A DNA stretch of 64,000 bases from Moniliophthora roreri (GCA_001466705.2 LATX02000247.1:124001-188000); one strand, 5' to 3'; shown: positions 31,829 through 43,743, counted from the first letter of the stretch. A program made the numbers and translations. The notes: generated from the sequence alone by a model not told the origin.

Positions 31829-32937
31829 ATGTCAAATCCAGGCCAGGACACTGACGCGAAGCTCTTGCACAGGCACAGTACCACTATCCCGCTGCCCCAG
31901 ATGTCAGCTTGCCAACATCGTGTCCCAGGGGAATACGAGCAGATGCCAACAAATACTATAATCACTGTGTTGACATTCAAGCTTCGTGCCACTCTGCGAG
32001 ATCCCTCCCCAATCATCAATGGAACCCCATCTATTTCTACCCCTCCTAGTGCAACTGTCATGCATTGGCTTATAGCCACAGGGGTGTTTTCTTTGCTCAT
32101 TCTGCTGAGCATAGCTTGTTTCATCCTTTTTCTCGAGCACAGGCGATGTCGGCGAAAAAAATACTGGAAAAGTCTGTCGACGCTTATGCCATATACATAT
32201 GTTGAGACAGAACAGAGATGTAAAGCACAGTGGAGTGTGCTCAACTCACATTTGTACAAGAGCTTGCTAGAACCTTGAGGGTTGTAGAGGTGTGATGTGC
32301 AGAGTAGTCAATGTAAATTGAACTGGAGAATGTAGCTACATACATGCTTGCTTTTATACTACTCTAAAGGATAAGTTCTGTGGATAAACGGTGAAACCTA
32401 GTAAGCTATGGATGTAAGCTACTGAATACTTATGAGATAAAGTATCCAAGAATAATGTGTCTCGGAGAGACACAATACAATCGTCTGACAGCGGAAGGAA
32501 CTATACATGAATACTACATGTGTTCTACTGTATTGTGCATGAGGCTACAATACTCCTACTGGACAAGGGAGCACTCCTATGACTGTAGTGCAAGCTCCGG
32601 AGAAGCTCAGGAACGTACTTTGTAAGTTCCGTAGTTGATCACAGATGCAAGTAATACAATAACTAATGTGCCTAGTTTAGTATAGTACAGGTACTGTGCT
32701 TCAACAACATATGTGGCTCAGCCAACTAGAAGACGGAAAACTGGTAATCGAGAGAGAGAGGAAGAGGTTAATAGGCAAAGGGCCCGAGTTTCGGAGGGGG
32801 AGGTTGATGCATCGTTTCTGGCTGAACTAGTACGTCTGGGATTGATAGAGTGGCTACAAGCCAACCGACAAAGACGGGGGGATCTTGATCTTTCTGGGCA
32901 GGAGTTACTTCCAGACTATGCCTCGCAAACTTCGTGA
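31829..32937 (+). pseudogene. PPxY-family membrane protein gene (copy 2) split by a solo LTR
   Basis: The first part (31829-32199) encodes a divergent N-terminus and then HWLIATGVFSLLILLSIACF with an Arg/Lys-rich stop-transfer, matching the membrane helix of the gene at 17652-18212. The second part (from 32712) encodes AQPTRRRKTGNREREEEVNR, RARVSEGE and EWLQANRQR, ending LLPDYASQTS, again matching that gene's cytoplasmic tail. The 507-base solo LTR at 32200-32706 plus one ACATA duplication separates them. Ignoring these, the two halves are in the same frame. The C-terminal motif is LPDY, not PPxY, so decay may have begun or the motif was already lost. Confidence 0.85.
32200..32706 (-). mobile_element. 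Solo LTR, copy 2, inverted, with 5-base target duplication
   Basis: This 507-base copy of the LTR at 10379-10894 lies in opposite orientation. On the plus strand it begins TGTTGAGACAGA and ends GTGCTTCAACA. The direct repeat ACATA flanks it at 32195-32199 and 32707-32711. The two copies differ by scattered substitutions and a few indels only, so insertion was fairly recent. No internal retroelement sequence remains. Confidence 0.92.
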
Positions 32938-33241
32938 ATCATTTATGGACGCTGTAGTAGGATTTACCTGCTTTTTGTTTAGTCAATCGTTTTGCCACAC
33001 TTGTAGTTACGACGCAGAGTCACACGTGGCGAGAAACAGCCAATAAGGCATTCTTGACACTGACCACTACGATCAGAAGCGGAGTCGCGATTCGTCAATG
33101 CCAGGAAGTTTCGCTTATGCCTTGGAACAAATTACAAATTCCATAGTAGGCGAGACCGGAAATAAACCGGGCCGGAGCCGGCAGAAGCGTATAATCAAAG
33201 TTTGGCTCTGTCGACGCGCCTACTTCTCTTTTTCCACTACC

Positions 33242-35379
33242 ATGCTTTCTCTCATCGAGCCAACCATACTCTTGCTGCTACTTTTTGCAGCAGTGGTATT
33301 GTGTTTGTGCTTATCGCGGTCCCTTCGAAGGTAAGAGTCATCTCCTGGTATGGTGATAGTGATGTGCATCCGATCTTGTCCCGTTCTACTCTAGCTCTCC
33401 ACTGGGCGCGGATTCGGAAGAAGTGTTGGGGAAGGCAGTAAGATTGGTATTGGAGAACAAGTCAGGACTGGTACCCGGGAAGGAATCAACACCATCACAG
33501 AAGAAATCCAACCTTTCATCTCTCCGCAGAGATACTGCCTCTCACGTCGACCGAAGCCTAGACGAAAACTTTGCTCGTCACATGACAGACCGCCTCATCA
33601 TGCTTCTTCGTTCGGGTCCCGGAGTCTTGTCTCCCAAGGATAGAACGTACTTCGACTCGGTTCTTCAGATTGCAGATTCGAAGATTGAGGACGTAGAACA
33701 GAAGAGCGAAGGTGCTCGGCATGGAATCGAAACCGAAAAACAAAAGATCGAAGAAGCACGACAGAGGCTGAATGGCTACCAACAAGATCTGAAGCGACAT
33801 CAGAAATCATTGCGCTTCCTTCGTCTCCGACGCCGGAATATCCAGTCATTATACGCTCCCATCCGCAAACTTCCATTCGAGATCCTTTCCATCATTTTTA
33901 TCCACTGCACCATCGAAACGAATCTCAATTCGCGTTTTTCGCCCGCGATTCTTCGAACACTGCAGCTCGTATCAACATATTGGCAACGAGTTCTTCTTTC
34001 GACCCCTCAGGTTTGGGCCAGGATGCGTCTCAGTTGGGATTCTGCGTTCTTTTCTCCTGTGAGTGTTCTGGAGCGCCTACAGCTCCACCTCAAGCGATCC
34101 CGAGACGTGCCCATCTCCCTGCACCTCCATATTCATCACGCTGCTCAACCTGGTAGCTGGAAACAATTTGCAGAGTATCTGGCAGCCATCCGTGGTGCAG
34201 GCGCTCACCGGCTGCGTAATCTTCGCCTCGTCGTTCACGATGCAAATGTTTCGGGTACTTCTCGTGTCCTGGAGAACATGAAAAGCTGTATCGGTTCGGT
34301 TCAGAATTTCGAGTTGGAACTGGGATACATGTACTGGAGTGAGGGAGGCACGAATCTTCTTGTCAAGCTCCAGAAGGCTTGCCCCCAACTGGTTTCTTTG
34401 TCGCTTTCTGCGCCCCTGTGTCCAGTATCCCATATCACTTTCGTTTCCCTGTCATTTTCGTCGCTTACCCATCTTTCCATTTCTCTCCCGATTGAGACCG
34501 CATTGACTGCTATCAAGTTGTGTGGGGCCAATCTCGTATCGGCGCACGTTCGGGTCATGCTTAATCATACAATTGATGACGATGAAGATGCCGCCGAACA
34601 TTTGGATTTTGACGGGGATGAAGAAAATAACAATCCAACTCGTTTTCATGTACTCCCTTCCCTGGACACCCTCACTATCGAAACGGAAAGTGAGTGCAAG
34701 TGCAAGGTCCCTGATCTCGCTATTGCTCGCGTTCTCGAGAAGATTTCGGCGCCATCGTTGACTAGGCTGGCCATTCTTCCCGATACGAAGGAACAACCAG
34801 GAAAGTGCGTGTGTTTGGCTCTTGCGCTGTTGGGGCTTCTTTCTCGAAAGAAGTCGGAGGTGCCTTTGCAGAGCCTTCATATCAGGAATTTCCCGATCGA
34901 CGACGACGGCTTCATCGCGATCTTTATGCGGCGGCTCGAGAATTTGAAGTCTCTGGTTATTGAAGAAGCATGGTATGCTTCTGAAAACCGTATCATAACG
35001 GAATGTTTCTTGAAGATGTTTACTTTGGGAAGTATGTCGATCCTGTTTCTCATTGAAATCGTGAATTGATCACTCGTATACAACGACAGTTCGAAACAAG
35101 TTATTGCTTGCTCCCAACTTGCGTTACCTTGAGCTGGAAGTACACAGCGATAGTGACTGGACACCCGGCGTTTTTGAGAATATGCTCGAATCGAGGATTG
35201 ACAAGGGATTGGCCTCGGTTTATTTGAAAGTCGCTGAGGAGGTATCTACGCTGAATCTTGTTCGGTTGAATCGTCTTCAGCAGAAGATTGCGTTGAAAGT
35301 GTGGCACGAAACAGAAGATGATGAGGATGGGGAATATTTGATAAGCTATAAGGATCAGGTGTTTAGCGGTTTGGACTGA
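33242..35379 (+). CDS. F-box protein with N-terminal membrane anchor and coiled coil
   Basis: Exons 33242-33330, 33395-35031 and 35090-35379 join in phase to give about 671 residues. Residues 1-30 (MLSLIEPTILLLLLFAAVVL then CLCLSRSLRR) form a hydrophobic signal-anchor. A strong coiled coil spans about 118-180. The F-box begins at IRKLPFEILSIIFIHC (about 186-201) and continues through a TYWQRVLLSTPQVWARM type segment, standard in Agaricomycete F-box proteins. Leu-rich strands follow to the end. F-box proteins bring substrates to SCF ubiquitin ligases through Skp1. The membrane anchor is unusual; initiation at a later Met such as MTDRLIMLLR would remove it. The gene lies just after the LTR-split membrane gene and looks intact. 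Confidence 0.85.
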
Positions 35380-38300
35380 CATTGCTACATAGGTGCTACT
35401 TTTTTTTTGCAAGTTTGATTTCTTGGACCGTTAGCGTAGGGTTGCGCTTAATCACTCCGACAAAGGGCTTGTGGACAATCTCGTCAGAGTCTTTGTCTAT
35501 GTTACATGTATTTTGTCATTACAATTGTATCGTGAATGTACAGCCACAACGCTCCTTGATTCTGAACATCCATGTTCGCAACTCACCCAGACCCGACGAA
35601 TTGATTTGGATTCTGGGGGAATAACATAAATTTGGTGAGTAGTCGTTAACAGTGACTCGCTGTCCGAGTCTGTAACGACCACCACGCCTCCCTCCTAATC
35701 AGCTTCGAATCACCGCAGGCGGCTATGCCCTAGGTCCCGTATCAGGGAAACATTTCGCTAATGCCCCACGAAGCCTGGGGCAGTGCATCAGATCCATCTC
35801 TGCCGGTAAGTGAGAATAGAACTCTCAAGCTGCCCGAACCTTTTTTATTGGACCTATGCCTATCAGCCTTCAATACACCGATGACGAGTTGATATACAAG
35901 GGTGTGAGGTGTGCTGCCGTACATCTTTCACATAACATCTCAAATATCCAGCGACCTCGGCTAACGTCAATTTTTTTCTATCTCCCTTTCCTCTTCGTCT
36001 CCCTTGCTCTTCCTTGTACCCAATGCCCCCAGGGAGGTCAAATATACATTTTGGGCCTATTCCCAGCATGGGAGAGGCACACTGACACTGTACCTTCCGT
36101 TGCTCAATGACCTTTACGAAACGGCCACGTGTAGACAAATATCTGGGACATATGTTGAGGATATTTGATCCGTCTGTGCTGCAGGATATCTTTTCCCGTC
36201 AGTGGTGTAGCCATAACTCATGCGCAATGACAATTGCTGGAAATTTCGCTTAGTCGCTTAGCAAGAATCGGACGCACATAAAGTCTAGACTCCGTCAATC
36301 ATTCCTTTTTCCGCTTGACGCACCTATGACTCAGTACCTTGAAAAATTAACAAGAATCGCAATTGAAACAGAAAATCTAAGTAGTTGAAAAGAGATTACA
36401 TAGGAACGGCCCGAGTACTGAATACAGTAAGGAATAACACTAATCACTACGGGCTGTTTCATGTGGTTCAGAGGGCGGAAGTACATTGACAATGCTTGGG
36501 CTTTTGGCGGAGACCACCGGAAAACCGGCGAAAACTCGGCAATCAAACTTGGAAAATACTGATGAACTTTCCATGGATGAGGTTTTAGAAAGCGTGCACA
36601 TGAAGGCCTTTGTGGTTCCACGCGCATTTCGGTCTGAGGTTGGTGAAGTTATGATTATAACAAAGCCACTGATGGTAGTTGCTAGATGATGATTATTCGG
36701 AGGAGTGAAAACTGTAGGCGTTAGGCTACTCATTCGAGTCGTCTTGATAAATGTTGACGATAAAGGTCGACGTCCCGGTTGAAGTATTAGTCGCATTCGT
36801 ACTCATATGAGTCATCGGTATACAAGGATGGCATGATTATCATCATGGATCTTGTCATCTGCTGTATCTTCGTAATTCAATGAACCGCGCTAACAAGGTA
36901 GAGAAAGAATATCTCATAGTGCGGATAATGCTGAAGTCTTCACGTATACATGCATTAGCATCATTGTTCAGTATCTAAAGGAATAAAAGCAGAACCCGCA
37001 ACATTTTTACATCCGGAAGACGATGTTGTTACTGAAGGTGCCATGTATAAGGTAGCCTTGAACGGGAGGTTCGGGTTTGTAATTCGCGCTACGATTTTTG
37101 TAATGCCTCCGAGTAGCAGGAACGCCAGGAAAGCTCACCGCCTGACGAATCACAGAGCAGGTATATCACCGATCACCGAGGAGAGAAAAAGCATGTCCGC
37201 GGAAAGAGAAATAGGATAGTCCTTGTACCACCGTGACGGTGCAGTTGAAAACCGAACTCGCTTTTCAGCGAGTAAAGAACAGCCTAGAATGGAATGGTAT
37301 ACAGGCTGTAATCTGAAGGCGATGAAGGCTCGGGGGTTAGGAAAGGAATTCTCGATGACTTCGGGGCGGTGATCGCGACGTACTCCGTTCCTAGCCCACG
37401 TACGTTGCATACACCAGGTTTTACCCAGAAGCTTGTGAAAAACCTGGACAATTTGACTCGGACTCGGAGGCATGCATATATGTTGCATGATTGTGAAAAT
37501 GGGTCCCGATATCTAACATGCAAAATGTAGTTGGCCTGTGCTACTATGAGCTAATAGCTCAAGTTGGTCAGCTTTGATCGGAGCATAAGTTCCAGTACCT
37601 ATGAGCTCAAGGTCAGATATAATGGCCACTGTTTTCTCCTCACCTCCGTATAGGCCATGGGGTACGATCCGCACTAGCACAATAGTAACATCGACACCAG
37701 GATTGATGTGATCCGACGCTGTTCAATAATAAAGGATCATCAGAACACGGAATCAGATTGACAAGCTAAATTAAAGCGCTGAGCGTGAAAGTCGATTTAT
37801 ATCCCATAGACCCAGGTCTTCGCTTGAGCCTTTTTCCAAATTCCTTCCTTTACGACCCGATATCAACTAGTCCCAAGTCAAAAGGCCAAAGTATAAGGCC
37901 ATACATAGCTGGAATATGCAAAGGGCAGAACGGTTCTTGGGACGCCATGACTCACAGGACCCATGGATGAAGACGAGAAGGCGTGTCGCGTAACGGAGTC
38001 GGGAGTGAGAGGGCCACGTGAGAATTTTTTTCCGTTGCTGTGCAGTTGCATGAGACCGTGACAACTCTCTCTTACTCTATTCGCTCTTCGCTCCCGGACC
38101 AGCGCTTATTCGCACTTCAAGTTTCTGATTGCACTTGAGCTTCCGAGGTCAAAAATTTCGGGTTGTTGGATAAAGTAAGTCTTGTCGATGCAGATGAGTC
38201 ATTAAACTTGATTTGTTCAAGCCTATTATCGTCACATCCCTTGCTTCTCTATTGACGAGGCTGAGCATGGTTCTCTCCGGCTACCAGCTTGGAGGTGCGA

Positions 38301-39144
38301 ATCACAAGGATGAAAAGCCCAGATAACATGACGAGTGGTGGAAAGCAATTTAGAGCTATATCACGGTAAGCACACAACGTACTGGGTGGTTAATACAGTT
38401 TAAAGGTCTCGACCTGAAGACGACAAGATATTATGGAAATGAGAGGGTCTGATTACGGAGCCTCTGACTCGTGACTTGTCGATATGGCTTCAGGCTGCAA
38501 ACTGGCACCTTTCTACGCATTTCTGATTCATTCACCTGCTCAATAGAACGGTTGTGATGGGGCACGCCTCTCCCCCTTCATCAAAGCACCAGCAAGATAT
38601 ACCACACGCGTTTTCATGATGCGAGCTTGGACACGTCAGGTACGATGCCTGCCGTAAAGTCCATTAGAATCTCGGCCTCCATCTGCCATAAGATTCACAT
38701 CAATGACTCCAGTGCAATCTCAAATGACAGATCGCTCAAGAATTTGACAGCACCTTCAAGGGCTCAATTCGAAGGGTTTTTTTTTTTGGCCATGCGGTCA
38801 ATGAGACGCTCCTAGTAGTAAGTCTTTTGTATTTTTGATTTATTGGCCCTCGAGGCTGATGTGTGGTAAATTCAGACAGGCCTGTCACTAAACTCGGATA
38901 ATCAGTTGTCACGATTCCGTGATTCTGTGATTCCAAGTGAGAGGAAGCCATAGAGTCAAGCTTTATTGCGACTTTGGCCAATCCGTCTAGCAGCTTACAT
39001 GGGAGACAACGTTTGGGATAGGGGTCTTCAACACATCGTGAGGATTCAGCGGATGATAGACATGATCAATTCGAATGACGATCGATGATTATCAACCAAC
39101 ACTCGTGGGAAGTCGGATTTAGATTTGCCGCGACAGAGATATGA
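35380..39144. other. Long intergenic stretch without recognised gene
   Basis: Several frames of 60-120 codons occur on both strands (for example 36440-36796 minus, 37150-37488 minus) but none shows a family motif, a membrane or secretion pattern, or coherent splice joins. T-rich (35400-35408) and other simple runs occur. Some of it may be decayed genes. Confidence 0.4.
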
Positions 39145-39355
39145 TCGGAATTCGTCTTTATCTGCCAACTTTTTCCTTATGCGGAAGGTGTAACTGGGTG
39201 GGAAAGTTGTGGTCTGATAGATGCCGATAGATCGTTTTGTTTGGTTCGTTCCACCGCTCACTCTCATCGTCTGTTAGCCCAGGAAGTCACAACACCAAGA
39301 AACGGACTCGTACTTGCCATCGGACTCCGATGGTCCACTGCGGCAAGCTCTATTT
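39145..39355 (+). repeat. Duplicate of 25290-25500 with lost start codon
   Basis: Same orientation as the segment at 25290-25500. The equivalent of the ATG at 25449 reads ACG here, and similarity ends right after CACTGCGGCAAG. It is therefore a truncated, untranslatable copy of a gene's 5' end, located about 670 bases before the membrane-protein gene at 40022. Confidence 0.8.
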
Positions 39356-40021
39356 TCTCTCACAATAGACTGGGAACTCGGACCGCTAGGTGTTGGGCGG
39401 GCACTCCTCCCGTAATCCACAATCTTAAGCTCTTTCCGGAGTCTGAGGTTGGAAAGGATATGCCGAAATCCAATGGCAACTGCGGTGGTTCACATTTATT
39501 GGCTCAAGACCCACAGCAGCATGGACATGACGATATCATTGTGTGTGCCCACCAGGTTTGATTTACTTCGGGCATCCCCTACGCGCACCCGACGTCGTAA
39601 CACTTCGATGCAATTGTCAACGTCCATGAATATACGCTCTGTACTCACAGATCTAATGATCGCAGGTATACTAAGATTTATGGAAGACGTAATCTGTCCG
39701 GTGTATCTTTGGCTAGGCCAGGAGGCTACTGCTTGCCAACATTTCCTATTCGGAGGAAGAACGTGTCGGCGGTCATTACGACAATTACTCCTACACTGAT
39801 TGCCAGTTGCGTGCCACCCGTACGGTTTGTTGTATTTGTTCCAGTTTTCATCTTGGGACGTATCTCTTCCATTTTGGGACATTACAATCTGAGAACTATA
39901 GACATGTGGAACTAGAGCTCTACAAAGGAAAAAAAAAAAGCCCAACCTAAAGTCCAAGGCACAGGAGCCGTCGACACCAGCTACGATCACAGAACACATC
40001 ACGCTATTCTACGCCCCTCAA

Positions 40022-40537
40022 ATGCTCGAGCATACAACAACCATAATGCCACCTCTTACCACTCCTACGACAGCCGTCTGTGATCATGGGATCGCGTCCA
40101 CACTCGACACAGCGGAGAGCTCAACACTGACTCTCAGCGTATCGAACTCTATTCACAGTTCTCCTTCCGAGAGTATCGCAGTTGTGACCCTCGGAGTTCT
40201 AGTGCTGCTGGCAGTCCTAACTATCATTGCCTTGGCTCTGTTATGGCGTAGACGACCCACGAAGAAGGATTTGAATACGGAAATTCCGACTCCGTATCCC
40301 TTCACGCAGGAGATGACGGCCAGAACGAAAGCGGAGACTCGGAATAGGGGAACGGAGAGGGATTCTAGACGGATGAACTTTCATCTTCGTCAGGGTTCGA
40401 ATGGCCAGGCTGCAGTTGTATTCTGGGCTGAACTTTCCCGCCCACTTGTAGAGCCGTTGCAGTCGAGTCGACAAGACCTTGAGTCTTTGGAGCTCGAGAG
40501 GCGGAATTCACCTCCAGAATACACTTCGCGCGTGTGA
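40022..40537 (+). CDS. Single-pass membrane protein with C-terminal PPxY motif (family copy 3)
   Basis: Single exon, 171 residues. Residues 1-50 are Ser/Thr-rich with one Cys. The helix at about 52-74 (SIAVVTLGVLVLLAVLTIIA) is followed by WRRRPTKK. The tail has IPTPYP (88-93), an RTKAETRN segment that parallels SKAES in copy 4, and ends NSPPEYTSRV with PPEY at 164-167. The order of parts equals the gene at 17652-18212, although overall identity is low. It converges on the paralogue at 40790-41730, with 252 bases between their stops. No signal peptide is seen. A role in binding WW domains of Rsp5/Nedd4-type ligases is inference from the motif. Confidence 0.75.
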   Translation: MLEHTTTIMPPLTTPTTAVCDHGIASTLDTAESSTLTLSVSNSIHSSPSESIAVVTLGVLVLLAVLTIIALALLWRRRPTKKDLNTEIPTPYPFTQEMTARTKAETRNRGTERDSRRMNFHLRQGSNGQAAVVFWAELSRPLVEPLQSSRQDLESLELERRNSPPEYTSRV

Positions 40538-40789
40538 ATGGAATATGTCTTTGCGGGAGTTTTTAGTATTAATGCGCCGGCTGTCTCCTTCATCCTTTGG
40601 CTGTGCATCCCTCGCCGGGGACTTGAGTTTTGACCGACTGAAATGGATGTATTACAAGATATGCGTACATAATACGTGTGTCTGAGTGGTCCAAAACATC
40701 AAATGAGTGAATACAGCATATTAGTCCAGATATTAAATAGTAAGTAATATTCGTGATCCAATAAATCGGCCAATCCGTCCAATACCCAT

Positions 40790-41730
40790 TCACATACGAT
40801 ACTGCGGGGGCGGTTCGTCAGCCTCTAAACGCTGTAGACGCTGTCGGCCAAATTGTAACCACCGATACAATTCCATCGCTAACGGTACCACCCCTGCTGC
40901 TCGGACATTTGCCCCAATGTCTTCTTCCTGCTCATCACTCTCGGCCTTTGATGTCCTCTGCATTGACCTTGGTTGAACCGTGTAAGGTGTAGGAAGGAAA
41001 CTCGCCGCTGCTTGTCTTTGTCTTTTACGTCGATATCGTATGGTAATACCCACAATCCCCAGTAACACGAAGAGACCCACGACTCCTGCGATCACAACCC
41101 CAACGATAAGACCAGCAGGTGGACCTTTTCGAACGCTAGTAGCAGCAGCAGCAATAGTCGGTAAACTTGATTCGGACGATGTATTCTCTATACTTGAACT
41201 TGCTCCGCTTAGGAATGCGGATGATATCGTCGATTCCTGACTCTGTATACTCGGCTCGGCGTTGTCGGAAGGTGTGGAAGTTGGTGAGGTGATTGGCAAC
41301 ATCGAGGTGATTATTGTCGTCCGCACGGTGCCCTGGTCTCGCGGAGAAGTATGGACGACGCTTGTGGGGGTAGTCGTTTGGGGGGGTATTGTAATCGGTG
41401 AGTCGGAAGAGGGACTGGTAATGGGACTGATGGTACTTGGAGGCATGCTGGAGGATGAAGGAATGGAGCTTGGCATCGTCGTCGGTGTTGGCGGGACTGA
41501 TATCACATCCCCGGCTGAATGTGTTGTTTTATGCAAAAAATATTGAATATTGACCACCTATAGAAGATCTGAATCACGTACAGCAGATAGGACCAAGAGT
41601 AGTGTTCGACTCTTCACATGCACCCGTGCTGTCATTCATAATCAGCTTCGAAAACATCACCATAGAAGAGATATACTCACGCTCCACATTCAGTAGAAGA
41701 CGATACCTGTCCGGATGCTGAGCACGACAT
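40790..41730 (-). CDS. Membrane protein with long Ser/Thr/Pro ectodomain and PPxY motif (family copy 4)
   Basis: The main frame 41557-40790 has about 140 residues rich in Ser, Thr and Pro. A helix follows (GLIVGVVIAGVVGLFVLLGI), then RYRRKRQRQ, FLPTPYTVQP, RTSKAES, and the end ADEPPPQYRM with PPxY. The frame lacks an early ATG. A small first exon 41730-41707 (MSCSASGQ, donor GTATCG) fits phase 0 with an acceptor just before 41557 and is my preferred start, but the stronger donor GTGAGT at 41679 does not give an open join. The first in-frame internal ATG begins MPSSIPSSSS. The architecture suggests a mucin-like sensor or adaptor. Confidence 0.7.
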
Positions 41731-42558
41731 GGGGATTTTACCAAGGTTCAGGGTTAGCTGTGTGGGTATTTAAGAGATCTCTGTCGCATGCCTCGGACGG
41801 TAAACAAGGCCGCATAATCTCAATATTTTTGTTTGATGCTGATACTGATGGCTGATCCGTAGCGTACTAGTTCTAACGCGCTTACGGACGGACGTAACGA
41901 TTCCATTATGATAATCCTACTAGTCTCATTCTGTCACTGACTTCTTATTAGTGCTGCCAATATGGATGAGTGAAGAGCTCATCTGCAAAAGCCTGCTCAA
42001 ACACCGATAACACACCACCGGAGAAGCGCCAAAACGCTGGAAATGAACACGAGTCACGAAAAATGATGAAACGGGTGCTGTGTGTGTCATTGCCACACCA
42101 GAGGGAGAAAGAGCTAAGCCCTCATAGATGGGAGTGGACATGAATCTTCATGCACTAGGGCTGTAAACAGAGCCTTCAATCTGGATGACAAGTACATATT
42201 TAACTTGTGCCTCTCCTTGTTCTAACATTAGGAAGTTAAGAGATACAAATCGCAGGAGTTCCCCTGAATACCAATACCATCAGTCCGGGATGTCATGAAG
42301 TATGATGGTGCTTACGACGTTGATAGGCGCCCTCGAGCAAGAAGCAATCCGACGGACTTGATGCGGCTTTTAATGAGTTCCTATGAGATAGTGAAGTTGT
42401 GATTCTTGGTGATGATCTGTTGAGAAAGGGGACAAGTAAGATATGAAGCAGGGCAAAAGCTTGGTACAACGAGCAATTTTATCTTCGGCAACAATGCTGA
42501 TTGCCGCCTGATTGATCAATCAACGGCCCTTCCGGAGTTTTGCTCGCGGACAGACATA

Positions 42559-42630
42559 TACAGCTATTCAAGAAATCGTAGGCCGGATTCTTTCACGCCG
42601 CCTTCAGGATTTTTGTTTAGGTACAAACAA
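42559..42630 (+). repeat. Inverted copy of a coding piece at 42833-42901
   Basis: The segment around CAGCTATTCAAGAAATCGTA (42560) matches the reverse complement of 42833-42901 at most positions, including GGATTCTTTCACGC and TCAGGATTTTT. The plus-strand copy translates as TAIQEIVGRILSRRLQDF. Confidence 0.7.
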
Positions 42631-42739
42631 TCCCCACGTGCAAAAAACTCCACTTAGCGCGCTCATAGCCGCCCGTCAGATCGATGGTGCCCTTAGCGCA
42701 TTCTTAAACATCGACTGGAGAATGAGCAGTTCTTTTCGG

Positions 42740-43019
42740 GCTATCGCTCTGACACTAGAATCAACCGACCTGGAACTTGAGCGAGGGCACTAGCTGGGGT
42801 GGAGGTTGTGGGAAGAGTGACATCATTTTGTTTGGACATAAATAAAAATCCTGAGGGTCGCGTGAAAGAATCCGGGCTACGATTTCTTGAATAGCTGTAA
42901 TGCCGAGTGCCATACCATAGACCAGTACTCCGAAGCTTGAGCCAACGAGTTTGACTGTGCTGGTAAGTGATGTATGAGGAATCCCCAGTGAGGTCTTGGT
43001 CGGTGCTATCTGATGTCAT
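42740..43019 (-). pseudogene. Coding fragment with a membrane-type helix, gene structure unclear
   Basis: The minus-strand frame reads TVKLVGSSFGVLVYGMALGI then TAIQEIVARILSRDPQDFYL, which looks like genuine coding sequence. No phase-consistent upstream exon could be joined: the best splice leads to a stop. It is probably a remnant or a gene damaged by a small indel. A partial inverted duplicate is at 42559-42630. Confidence 0.35.
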
Positions 43020-43743
43020 TATATTGTAACTCTATGTATCCTGGGTTCATAGAGGCTGATAACGTACCTGACACCTGTAAATCCCACTAATAGAACCGTG
43101 GCTTCATTTTTGATATCGGACGCGATATTCCCGAGAAGACAGAAGCGGAGATGGCAGTAGCTAAGAATAAGGAGAGGAGCGTGAGAAAGTTTAGTGTTTA
43201 AGGCAGAGCGAGAAACTCAAATACCGCCTGGTCCTTTGTGCGGAATATCTGACGAGTTGGCTCCAGGATCGAGAGCATTCGATATTCGGTTCCCGAGAAC
43301 TTCGCTTGGAGAGGTTCAAGTCAGGCTGCATGAATGATGAATGATCAGAATCAATAGCAAAAGGACAGCGGCAAAGCGGAGAACTTGTTATCTAATCTCA
43401 AAATCGTGATAAGGGCCACCCCGTGACATCCAGTGTGACATCTCCGCTTCGCCTCGGCCTCTTCCCGATTCCCCTATGTCCGCCTTGTACGCGTCAGTGC
43501 TTGATGACGCGTATTGTCTTTTAAAAGGCCCAAGTTGTACCAGGAATCTGGAGAAACTATCAGATTTGGGACCTTTACCATTTCAGACTGTCAGGTAGAC
43601 TTCAAGGTACGTCTTGGACGTCGCATACTTGATGCGAATAACCTAATTTTTTTTTATATTTAAAGGCGACCCTTCATCATTTTTTTTTGCCTCGGAACTA
43701 TCATCAGCTCATTGCTTTCACCTCTTCGTCAACGACGGGGACC

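Larger units (their letters stand above)
41731..43743. other. Intergenic stretch with decayed coding pieces
   Basis: The only clear structure is an inverted pair of coding-like pieces at 42559-42630 and 42740-43019. The region 43500-43690, just before the ABC transporter, has T-runs and TATATTTAAAG (43655-43665), a possible promoter. Confidence 0.4.

Noticed and set aside
36440..36796. 118-codon minus-strand frame, S/T-rich
   Set aside because: Considered as another PPxY-family member, but it lacks a membrane helix, stop-transfer and PPxY; an overlapping plus-strand frame is equally plausible.
39496..40002. 168-codon minus-strand frame
   Set aside because: It overlaps the leader of the gene at 40022, has no motif and includes readings of simple runs.
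41040..41546. Plus-strand frames opposite the S/T/P-rich ectodomain
   Set aside because: Antisense shadows of the 40790-41730 gene, Val/Gly/Glu-rich as expected from reversed Ser/Thr/Pro codons.
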